Origin: Paraphysoderma sedebokerense
Lineage: Eukaryota > Blastocladiomycota > Physodermatomycetes > Physodermatales > Physodermataceae
Assembly (NCBI GenBank): GCA_025602915.1
Contig: JAHLJZ010000044.1
Location: forward strand, 1-64,000
Reading direction: 5' to 3'
Length of the DNA: 64,000 bases
Made by a program: the position numbers and the translations under genes. The notes beneath the pieces are model-generated. The model ran no database searches. It was not told the DNA's origin and was given only the letters and a program-made list of their open reading frames with translations. Positions 34,936-45,022 of this stretch are shown in pieces; position 1 is the first letter of the stretch; each line of letters starts with the position of its first letter.

Positions 34936-35720
34936 TTAAACAGTGGGGGTAGGTAAAGGAGGAAGAGAGCGAGGGATAGTGATGTTTAAGAAATATGCAG
35001 GCGTAAGTACTTGATCGATACCTATTGAATCAAAGATAAGGAATTAGATATGATGGTTACACCAATAAGCCTATATGAACATAGATCAACGTACCATGCC
35101 AGACACCATTAGTAGCATTTTGATCGCCCTTGATAACTTTAGCGTCGTTGACAAAGAACAATACGCCGGTTTCATTACTGGGTTTGAGATCCAATACGAA
35201 GGGCTGGAATGCTGTTGTGATGTTGGTTGGTGTGGTAGCGTTGGTAGAATTGACTGTGCCGTTGGTGTGCTACAAATGCAAATTAAGAACCGTTACTTGT
35301 CTGCCGGTAACAAGATGGCGTATTTAGATTGAAAAGAAAGCAACATACCACATGATACAATGCTAAGGCCTCCAAGAACATGGTGGTGTTAGTGTTATTG
35401 GCGTAATTAGTGTAATTTAGCGGCAATTTTTGGAAGGCTTGGTTTGAAGGGGCAAAAACTGTGATATTGGGATTGATCGCGCCATCTTGAGCGGAACCGT
35501 TGAGAATGGGTATATATTCGGCTGCGGATTTGTTTACAAAATCAATAAAGGTGGAGTAGTTGCCGTTGGCTTCCAATTGCTGCCAAATCGAAGTATTTTG
35601 AGCGGGACCTGGATCTTGGCGGGCGAAAAGATGATGAGCGGCCGGGCTCGGATGAGTGTGAATGGAGGTGGTGAGGAGAGTGAAAGCAACGGTAACGAGG
35701 AGTCCGAAAGATTTCATCAT
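34936..35720 (-). CDS. Secreted fasciclin (FAS1) domain protein
   Basis: Start ATG 35720. A signal peptide (MMKSFGLLVTVAFTLLTTS) is followed by a short Pro/Gln linker and one FAS1 domain: STFIDFVNKSA, then NITVFAPSNQAFQKLP (the H1 motif 'T.FAPsn.AF'), ALALYHVV, LFFVNDAKVIKGD, and the H2-type end GVWHGIDQVLTPAYFLN. The tail is Pro-rich. Several N-x-S/T sequons suit a glycosylated exported protein. FAS1 proteins mediate adhesion at the cell surface or wall. There is no GPI signal or second domain, so at about 200 residues this is a minimal single-domain member. At least two introns are present. Confidence 0.85.
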
Positions 35721-36429
35721 TTTGAATATTCTCTTATATCTGTTGGTATGAGTAGCTGGCAGGTCTGAAAAACGATTTAACTGATACCGATTGCAATTTC
35801 ATTGCTGCCCCACCTTTATAGGAGGATAGGAGGGAGCACTTAAGCTCATGGCTAATTCAATCTTTCCCGTTAATTGAATGAATTCATTTAGCAATGATTA
35901 ACAGTTTCTATCGGTTGTTTCCACTTCATCATTTCGTCAATGACAGCATTGGATCTGCCATTTCATCAGTTCCTTTTCGCGTTCGCCGTTCACTCTCGTT
36001 TTGCCTCTTTTGCTCATTTGCAATTTAAACTCAACGACCATTGTCTTTTTCGATCGTGACGCAATTAACCTTTTCTGTTCGTTGCTTCTGCAGCGGATTA
36101 CCGGCAGATTACACAACTGTCAAGCCAAATGCGGGACGAACAATCGCTGAGTTGATGTAGCAGGGACTGCGGGCCCTGTTTCTCTGAAAGTCCACTGAGG
36201 AAAAAGATTGACGTCAACGATTTCTTGTCCAACATGAAAAAATTTTTCAGTCAACTGACATTCGATGGTATTCACTAATATTCACTGTTGAGCAGAGCAA
36301 ACATGGCAAAGCAGATTAAAAGCGTATGAAAAATGCACATCTCGAGACACATAATGCAGACTATGCAGATTCCATGTCATGATACTCTAACATATCTGGA
36401 TAAACAGCTATTAGTGCACATCGACATCA
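35721..36429. other. Intergenic region upstream of the fasciclin gene and tRNA-Lys
   Basis: No gene recognised. A TATA-like element (TTTATAGGAGG, about 35814-35824) could serve the minus-strand fasciclin gene. Confidence 0.4.
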
Positions 36430-36528
36430 GCCCGGGTAGCTCAGTTGGTAGAGCGTGCGGCTTTTAAGTGGAAAAGTTCCTCTTGAATGGCCACCGCAAG
36501 GCCCTGGGTTCGAGCCCCAGCTCGGGCG
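36430..36528 (+). tRNA. tRNA-Lys (anticodon UUU) with an intron
   Basis: Acceptor strands GCCCGGG and CTCGGGC pair. The D-arm (GCTC AGTTGGTA GAGC), the anticodon stem TGCGG/CCGCA around loop C-TTTT-A.A, and the T-arm CTGGG TTCGAGC CCCAG are all present. The anticodon is TTT. An intron of about 23-26 nt interrupts at the canonical position 37/38, after CTTTTA. A T6 run at 36531-36536 is the RNA polymerase III terminator. Confidence 0.93.
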
Positions 36529-37926
36529 TCTTTTTTCCTTTTTTGGGTTTTGTATTGTAATTATTGCTGAATTGCTGAAGTAGATCTATCAGGACTACTT
36601 TTATGTATTCGTTTTTGTCTCTGCGTCGCTTGGATATCGCTAAAATACCTTTGGTAGTTGCTAGAGAGAGCTGCCAAAGAGGGTCTGCACTCTGTATGCG
36701 TCGAATGAACAAAACGCATATAGAGTACATATCATATACTTTTCACACCTTGCTGGCGGGTCCTCTACCATATATAAGATATATTTAATATTCGGTCTAT
36801 CTGTAATTTTTGCATATGATATTAAGCAAAGCAGAAAGAAGGAGCAACACGTGACATACACGTGATTTTCCTTTACAGCAGTTTCAATTCCCTTTTTTCC
36901 TCGCAACGAAATTTCTTCCGTTCTCATCGTCACCACCACCATCATCATTGTCATCCCTCGTCCGACAGCAGTATCCGTCGTATCTCGCCATCCCTCTGAC
37001 GGATCAGTCCTCCTTCCATCCTCCTTTTCTTCCCAAGAGACTGCTAGGCCCCTGCTCCCTGCCTCTCGGAATAAGCAATCGTCCGTTTCTCATCCCTGAA
37101 ACGACCCTTTCGCAATTGATTTCGTCTACAACTCGCTCTTAATCAACCTCAAACGGCAATTATCTTACTGGTACAGATTACCCTCTCTGTAAGTTTCATT
37201 TGTATTGCTCGTCGTCCATCCAAGAAGCGTTATCAGACTCCCAATTTGGAGATTTCGTGGCGGAGCGATTAGGTAAATAGTTGCATGCTCTTCGTTTCAT
37301 TGTGATTGCTTTTCTCTTTTCCTTTATCTATACAGTATCTGCGAATGCTCTATACGCTAGTCCAGCATCACTGTCCTCCAAGGTATTCAAGATTAGTTGA
37401 ATCATCGTGAGAACGTAGTCTGTTCAAATTCCCTTTGAGCGATTTCATTTGGACTTCTTTCCGTTACTTCACTGTGGGGTGGTTACTTAAATCATTGTCT
37501 CCGTATTTTCTCCATTCAACGTTATTGCGGACTACTCTCCTCCTATATCGATGTCACTTTTGTGAATGCACGTACCCAACTTTGAGATTTGGTTTGCTAA
37601 CCTGTTCTTTTTGGCTCAGTTACCATTTATTTTAATCAGTGAACACTAAATTAAATTGAAGAAAAATCGGATAACTTCGAAATTTAGCATTATTTTAATT
37701 ATTTCAAGGTATTTTCGTCGGTTATCAAAGGTGCAGCTGTAGCATGCTCTGACCACCCACTACAACACAGAACCTTCGGATCATCAACATATCCGCTCTC
37801 CCCCCACACACGCAATGTCATTATTTTTTACTTAATTACTACGCAAAGCTTTTCACCACAACCTTTCAAATTCACCTCATAACACACATCCACCTTTCCC
37901 TTCAAACAGTATCCTCCGTTCAGTTT
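36529..37926. promoter_or_regulatory. Long 5' region upstream of the ankyrin gene, with paired CACGTG boxes
   Basis: 1.4 kb without a supported coding gene. Two CACGTG E-boxes sit one helical turn apart (36848-36853 and 36859-36864). GT- and AG-rich pyrimidine tracts from 37170 on would suit a spliced 5' leader of the ankyrin gene, but I cannot define one. The open frame at 36948-37142 has no recognisable content. Confidence 0.35.
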
Positions 37927-40900
37927 ATGATGACCCAAGCCCATCACGATATTTCGTATTCAACCCGTGACGACGATCCCAGCAATGATACCCTAATGTC
38001 TGCTACAGATGATTCGCTCAAGTCTTCAAAATTGAACGTTTCGAATCACAACGACGAATCGAGGCAATCTCCGCCTACAAACGACATAAATCGTATTTCG
38101 GAAAACCAACCCTCCTCGCACAACTCGACAGCAATATACAAACTACACAACTCACAAAAGTCAGTTGATTCAAAGTCGCCATCAATCCCGTCAGCTAATT
38201 CTAAAAACCGTCAGCATCTACAATTGGATGTAGAAGATGGATCGGATCTCAGCAGCGTGAACAGTGATGGATTAAGCGATTTGTCCGAAAGTGAAGATGG
38301 TGATGATGGTCAAAGGATCAATGATAGCGGTAGTGATGAAGACTCTGTAGGAAACGTTACTGACAACAGTGATGGATCAACAGTGTATTCTTCCTCACCG
38401 CCGAGGCGAAATGCTAAACCCCGGAGCAGAAGTCATTCATCGTCATCCAGCATTGATTATACATCGTCTTCAAATACAGATTTGTCATCATCGTCTGTCA
38501 ATTCCGACGACGACATTGAAGGTGAACAGTCTTCACTTCGTAATCCTTCTCACAAGTCCAAGTCACACACATCTCGAGGCCGAGGTCACCGTCGACGTGG
38601 ACGACCACCGAAAGTTCACAGTATATCCCGCTCTGCACATTCTTCACCACCATCATCTCGTCAAACTTCCCCTTCAGGACATCAGAAAAAACCATCCAGC
38701 CTACATCGACGGCCTGGCAGGCGGTCAACGACTAATCCAGATCATTTTGATATTGAAGATGTCCATCGCCGAGATAGAAGTGGCAGGACACCGATATTTC
38801 GGTTTGCTGTTAAAGGTGATTTAGAGGCTGTCAATAAGTTAATACAGGCCGGTGCAGACGTTAATGTAAAGGATTACGCGGGTTGGGTTCGTAATTACAC
38901 ATTATTTCTGTATATTATTTCAAGTGATTTAACAGGTTGCTTTCATGTCTTTTCAGACTTCTTTACACGAGTCTATTGTCCACAATCACCATGAAATCGT
39001 AAAACTGCTTCTTGAAAATGGCGCAAATCCGAATGCTCAGTCAATTTGTAACGGTGATTCGCCACTGCACGATGCTGCCGAATGTGGCCCTCCGAAAACA
39101 GTAAAACTTCTGCTACAGTTTGGAGCGTCGACACAATTGAAAAACGAACGTGGACTGACACCCGAGGAAGTCGCCGAAGATGATGAGATAATAGAGCTCT
39201 TACGATTTTATGAGAAAATCGAGAAATCTTTAGAAAAGCGAGATTCTAGTGGGCAGACATTTCTACATAGATTGTGCTCAAAGGGCGATCTAGAGATGGT
39301 GACCGAATTGGTTACTAGGAGGAGGATACCCGTCAATCCAAAGGATAATGCTGGCTGGACTCCACTCCATGAGGTTCGTGGTCTTTCGAATAGCACCTGT
39401 CATTTTTTTTTCCGCATATAATTAACTCTCGACTTAACTTTTAATAGGCCGCGTTAGAAGGACACACCGAGATCGCTCGAATACTAATCCTACGCGGCGC
39501 AACAGTCAATTCAAAAGGATTTAGAAACGATACACCACTTCATGATGCCAGCTCTAATGGTCATTATGATCTCGTTAAATTATTACTGGATTTTGGAGCC
39601 GACCCAAATGCTACCAATGATCAAGGGCAAACACCAGCGGCTGTCGCCGCAATACCCGAAATACAGACTTTGTTGAAAAATTTTAAATTCGACCCATCTA
39701 AGTTGCCACCAGTCATCCATAATCCAGCGACCGATATTTTCCGACTTCCATTCTCGCCCGAGAACAGCCAAGAAGCTATTAATATTAAACAAGAATTTCA
39801 AGAACCGAATAATCGCAATCATTCACAAAGCCAATCCAGGCATCGTCGGTCCGTGTCGACCACCTCTTCACAGTCACAATCCGTTGCCTCAGAAGAGACC
39901 GGGACAGTCGATCATGAGTCAGGTCAATATTTAAGTAGAGAGGAACGCAAAATTCAGGCGTACCTTGCTACTTTTGCTAAACTAGAGAAACGACAAGAAA
40001 GATCAAAAAAATACAAGCAAACACGATATGGACAACCGAGCTCAAAGAATGAAGACGAATATGATTCAGACGATGACCGAGAAATTGCAAAATCCAATCG
40101 AGGTCGAGTTTCATCGTCCCCTAGGGTTTCCTCCCATCGAAAAAATCACAGGGACAATACTCCCTCGTCTTCGCCGCGGCATGGTCATAAGTCGACGCAT
40201 CATTCTGGGTCGAGTCGAAAGTCATCGAAACGTAAACAGAAGAAATCAAAATACGGATCTTTAGACATTAATCATCGAGATGGAAGTGGTAGAACGTATC
40301 TGCATAAATTTTCCGCTAAAGGAAAAGTGGATGTGGTGAAAGATCTGATAAAGAGGGGTGCTAGCTGTGAATGCACGGACAACGCTGGTTGGGTACGTGA
40401 TTTTCTAGTGACAATTTTTCCATGGTGCTGTGCTTTCTCAGCCTGCTCGATTAACACTTTCGTCTTGTCGTGACTAGACTCCGCTCCACGAAGCTGCTCT
40501 TCGAGGTCACCACAATGTCGTCAAAGTTTTACTAGCGCATGGCGCTGATCCAAATGCACCAGGATTTAATAAAGATACCCCTCTCCACGATGCCGTTGCA
40601 AACGGACATACCGATGTAGCACTCTGTTTACTCGACCATGGCGCCGAAATCGAAAAACCGAATGCCGAAGGAACTTACCCGTTGGATGTAGCCAAAGATT
40701 TAGAAGATGACGGTGAGATGGAAGAGTTACTTCGAAAAGCGTTGGACGAGCGAAAGAAAACGGTAGTAAAATCGGAACCGTCAAGTTCTAGCAGGAATAT
40801 AGGTTCAGAAGCGGAAATTAAAGAACCGGCAGTAACTGTGAAAGCGGAAGAATTAGAACCTCCGAGTCGACCGACTGTTGAAGAAGAACAGCATTCGGGA

Positions 40901-42606
40901 AAAGAGAACGATTCAAATCGTGTGGTTGGAGAAAGCGAGGTATCTGAGACGGAACCCGAATCAGATGCTGAAGGTACGTAGCTGTGATTGACGTTCCAAC
41001 AAACTTTTTTCTAAACCTTTTTTATTCATTGGTAACAGCTTTCCCAGCAAAACGAAAAGGTCCATCGCCACATAAACCGGCCAAACGAATCAAATTAGAC
41101 GATAGTCCTTCTCCGAAATCTAAGTCACCCGAAAAGGTTCAAATATCATCTACTGTCCCGACAAAACCCACGCTGGCAGAGTCAAAACCTCTACCGAAGG
41201 CGAAAGCGGCCTCTCCGATATCTGATACTCCGGGTACCGCTGAAACAAAAACTCGCCCTCCAGTCAAGCCCGCCGAAGTTAAGAAATCCGAACCACCGCC
41301 ATCTTCAGTCCTACCCCCGACACAGCAGAGAGCTACTCTCTCTCGCTCTGGTTCTCAAGAACCCGTGGCACATTCATCTAAATCACGATCATCAGTATCC
41401 GAAGCGACCAATGATTCTGTCTCATCAAAACCCGTGCGTGATTCCACTGTCAAAGTCAAGAAAAAAGTTAAGCGACCCTTTTTAATGGGTATATCCGGCT
41501 ATCAAAAGATTGGCATGGAACAGCCCGTCGTGGTTAGTACACCCTCAATCCGCGAGGATGAGGGTAAAACGTATTTTGATGATCAGTCGAAAGAGAAGTC
41601 GAAAGCCGACGGCTCTGTTACACCCGCTAGAGTCAAAGAAGAGATAGAAGTTAAAATGGAAGTGGTTGAGGAACCTTTGACCGTTAAACCGTCAACTGAT
41701 GTAAAGGAAAAGTCAGTTGCGCCGTCAGCGACAGCAATGTTACCTTCAAAATCGGCAAAAGATTCTGGAGATTCTATGGATGTGAATGAAGATTCAACTC
41801 TTAATGTCTCACCAAAGCAAAAGGTGCCTCGCCGGCCATCCCCGTCTCGAGATCCTCTTCCGCCGAATAAAAAAGTCAAGCTAGCTCATCCTGATTCAAT
41901 TGCGCCACCTTCCGTACCACCGTCAACCAAGCCGATTTCTTCGCATGCTGTATATTTCCCTCTTTATACAATTCAAATCCCACCGTCGACTTGTTATTAT
42001 TTACTTGATATACAATTATCGCTCCTTCTCAACCTTTCTTCCCCCATGGAATTCATCTCTCAACATGAAACGGTCACAGTTCGGGAAGCAACATTATCGG
42101 AAAAGAAAAGTTTGAAAAGTACAGTGATTGCTGACTTTGTTTCTAAACATTGGAAGAACCGGCAAGGTAAAAAGACCAAGGAACTGTTGTCGTCAGATTT
42201 AGAATCATTGTCTATGCGCTTTTTACGGCTAGATCAAGTACTTGGTATTTTACGCAAGAATTATTCTTGGGTACTGGAAGGTTTGATTACATGTAGCGTC
42301 GAATTGGCTAGTGAACCCTCGTCCATCTCAGAGCAGTCTTCAGAACTAGTTGCAGTCGGTTCTAAGTCATCAAAAGGCAAGAGATCAAAAACTGATACAT
42401 CTAGGGCAGCTTCGCCTTCTAATTCACCGCCTATAAAACGAGGTGGTAAATCGACTCATTCCCCACTTATACCACGCACCAATTCATCCAAGCAAGTACA
42501 ATCTTCTTCTACGCCATCCTCACCAGACCAAACTCACTCCCAGATACCATTGTCGTCTAATGTACGGTTACCCCCTAAATTTGCATTCAAAAAATTAGGC
42601 TGTTGA
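37927..42606 (+). CDS. Ankyrin protein of the HOS4/ANKRD11-12 type with three repeated ankyrin modules
   Basis: Exons 37927-38886, 38957-39373, 39448-40392, 40478-40973 and 41039-42606 give about 1460 residues. The Ser-rich acidic N-terminus includes an AT-hook-like RGHRRRGRPPK. Three copies of a ~110-residue ankyrin module follow, from about 38770, 39240 and 40270. Each opens 'D.SG.T.LH+...KGDL..V..LI..GA', passes 'D.AGW TPLHEA...GH..IVK.LL..GA', 'DTPLHDA..NGH.D..K.LLD.GA', and closes with a degenerate cap. This is the module of ANKRD11/12 and of yeast Hos4, a Set3 histone-deacetylase-complex subunit. The C-terminal ~500 residues are Lys/Ser/Pro-rich with a short helical region (residues around 42060-42310). 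The protein is likely nuclear and chromatin-associated; exact orthology is uncertain. Confidence 0.8.
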
Positions 42607-43281
42607 AAGCAGTCGTTAAGTATCAGCATCTATACATCCAGATTGCAGAATTATAACAGGACTTTTGTGTTGCTCTCTTTTTATTTTGAACACTGACATC
42701 TTAGGGTATTTAAGTTAATATATATCTCAATTGTAATGGCAATAGTATGGATTATTCGGTGTTGTTTTGTAATATGATTGTAATTATTAGAAATTTGATT
42801 CTCTTCTATTAAACTAAATATTATTCGGTTGAGAGGGTCAGTTATATTATACTCCGTTATATACTTGCAAAATTTTAAATATCCCATTACAATTTGAGAT
42901 GACTGTCAGCGACTTACGACTATCGGTTTTCACAATTATCATCATTCATACATATTGCGCTGTTCTGTTTAGAAATTTACATTGATACATGTAATAATGA
43001 GTCAAGTCTTGGGCTTCATTGTGTCTGCGGTGGTCTGGGCTTCCCTGGAGCGGGTTCGTTGTCAAACCAACAATTTGAGCTTGAGCGTGGTCACCTAGAA
43101 TAGCAACACGAAAGTGGACTCCTGAATACGACAGAACATTCGATGATTACGATATCACAGTACTAGACAACCTGAAAGAACATATAATTTAACCACATGT
43201 ACCGACGGAACTTTGCCACTTTCAGTGAACGACTGAAATTAAAACTTTAAAATACACCGAACTGAAATATACCCAATACCG
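42607..43281. other. Intergenic region
   Basis: AT-rich; no gene supported. The small open frame at 42681-42887 has no features of a protein. Confidence 0.5.
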
Positions 43282-44484
43282 ATGCAATTCAAGTTAATTC
43301 CTATCTGTCTTTTACTACTTTTCGTTTCCGGCAGTTTTTCAGTTCCCGGGAACGAAAAAGCCAATAACGGGACGAACGGAAATGAAAATGGTAATGGAAA
43401 CGGAAAAGCTAATAGTAATGTTAACAAAAATATGTCAATGGAGGCTACATCATTTTATCGTCAACAAAAAAGAACATTAGAGGTGAATATTGACGGGGAG
43501 GGTAGGAGAGTTGGCATTCAATATAAATTTGATAATTCTACGATTAAATTTGGTAGTGCGTTTTGGTTGAAGTAAGTCTATACAATGTTTCTGCTCAAAT
43601 TTAAATACCAATGGCTGATTAACTGATGTTTTTGTGAAATTGAATTACCATATAGAACTGCCGGGTTTCCACAGAGCGGCGCTAAATTCGTTATGAAAAA
43701 TAACGAAACCGATGTTAAATTCGGTTTCAGGGTTGGACTATTGAAAATAGCTGAAGTCAATGAAGCCAAAGGATTATTCGTTAAAAATAGTACCAATGTT
43801 ATAAATTTCACAGGTAGCACACAATACTGGTCTGCCATTCAATCATCCAATGTCGGTCCAGCCAATTCTGTCAAAAAATTCACAACAGTGTACTCAAAAA
43901 GTATACCTAACAGTGACAAGAATGTATTGATTACTCTCGACGCTTTCGTTTCGGAAGAGGAAGTTAAAATCGATAATTTCACAATCCGTCCGACCGCCTT
44001 GAAATACGGCCTCACGATTGAAAATTTTCCTTACCAATTTAATGACTCTAGTCTCGCCATCGTAAAGGGTGTGATGTATCGAACTTCCATTGTCGAAAAT
44101 TACAGTCCAAATGACAACACGTTTTCTGTCGGCGCATTTGGTCGCTTTAATTGGACACCAAAAGTGCTTTATTTTGAGGGAACAAATTCAACGGAAGGAC
44201 TCATTTCCGTTGAATCAAATATCACTAAACGACCGGACGAATTGGGTGTAGATCAATCCAATTCGAGTGGTACTGATCCCGATAAAGTTGAATCAGAAGG
44301 AGTAAAATTTGTTGTGTTTAAAACTATTCCGGGTAACTTTTCAAAAATACTTTGGGATCCCGATATTGCGCTTGAAGAAGATGCTATTTCTGCTCAAATC
44401 AAGAGCAGTGCCATGATGTCGACGGCGTCGTTTGGATTATCGGTTTTTGCCCTGGTGACTGCACTTCTTGTCAACTTTTTCTAG
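43282..44484 (+). CDS. GPI-anchored secreted glycoprotein, function unknown
   Basis: Two exons (43282-43571, 43656-44484) give 372 residues. The signal peptide MQFKLIPICLLLLFVSGSFS is followed by an Asn/Gly-rich low-complexity stretch (NGNENGNGNGKANSN). A ~270-residue beta-rich region follows with many N-x-S/T sequons and two similar halves, each with an 'F.VG...' start (FGFRVGLLKIAE; FSVGAFGRFNWTP). The C-terminus has a classic GPI-attachment pattern: small residues (SSAMMSTAS), then a hydrophobic tail (FGLSVFALVTALLVNFF). I do not recognise the family. It is a cell-surface or wall protein by architecture. The intron is canonical (GTAAGT...TATAG). Confidence 0.8.
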
Positions 44485-44703
44485 ATTTAGAGCTGCCAAT
44501 ACACTGCATTTGGGCATAATATTGATAGATAATATACCTTAGTCTGCAACTATATAATAAATTACATGAAACCTGCAATCCAAACCCCTAAAATTGTGTG
44601 GTAAAGGTTTCGTGTATTGGACAACATATTGAAAATCTAATATTGAGCAAAAGGAAAAAAAAAGAGCGAAATAATGCAAAAACAATTGTGAAAAAATGCA
44701 AAA
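44485..44703. other. Intergenic region between the GPI protein gene and tRNA-Tyr
   Basis: The minus-strand T-rich run just downstream of the tRNA (complement of the A-runs at about 44692-44697) serves as its terminator. Nothing else recognised. Confidence 0.4.
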
Positions 44704-44787
44704 TCCAACCAGCCGGAATCGAACCAGCGACATGATGATAACGTGATCCACTACAGTCATCCGCTCTACCAACTGAGCTATGGTTGG
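44704..44787 (-). tRNA. tRNA-Tyr (anticodon GUA) with a short intron
   Basis: Acceptor strands CCAACCA and TGGTTGG pair, with discriminator A. D-arm GCTC AGTTGGTA GAGC, anticodon stem GATGA/TCATC with loop CTGTAG...A, and T-arm GCTGG TTCGATT CCGGC are present. An intron of about 11-12 nt follows position 37, as expected for eukaryotic tRNA-Tyr. The anticodon is GTA. Confidence 0.92.
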
Positions 44788-45022
44788 ATGATATCAGAGC
44801 GCTTCTGAAGAATATATATCTACAAAAACTTTTAATTGTGGGGCTGACTTTTTTGAATGACCGTGTCATTGCCTCAAAATCGATTTCGTTAAACACATCA
44901 AAACACAATTACATCATATAAAGTTTTCCCTTCCAGACGATTATATTTAGATACAACTATCTCATTTATGTCACAGCCCTCTCTATTGAAATTGTAGTCC
45001 ATATATGTGATCTACACCCTTG

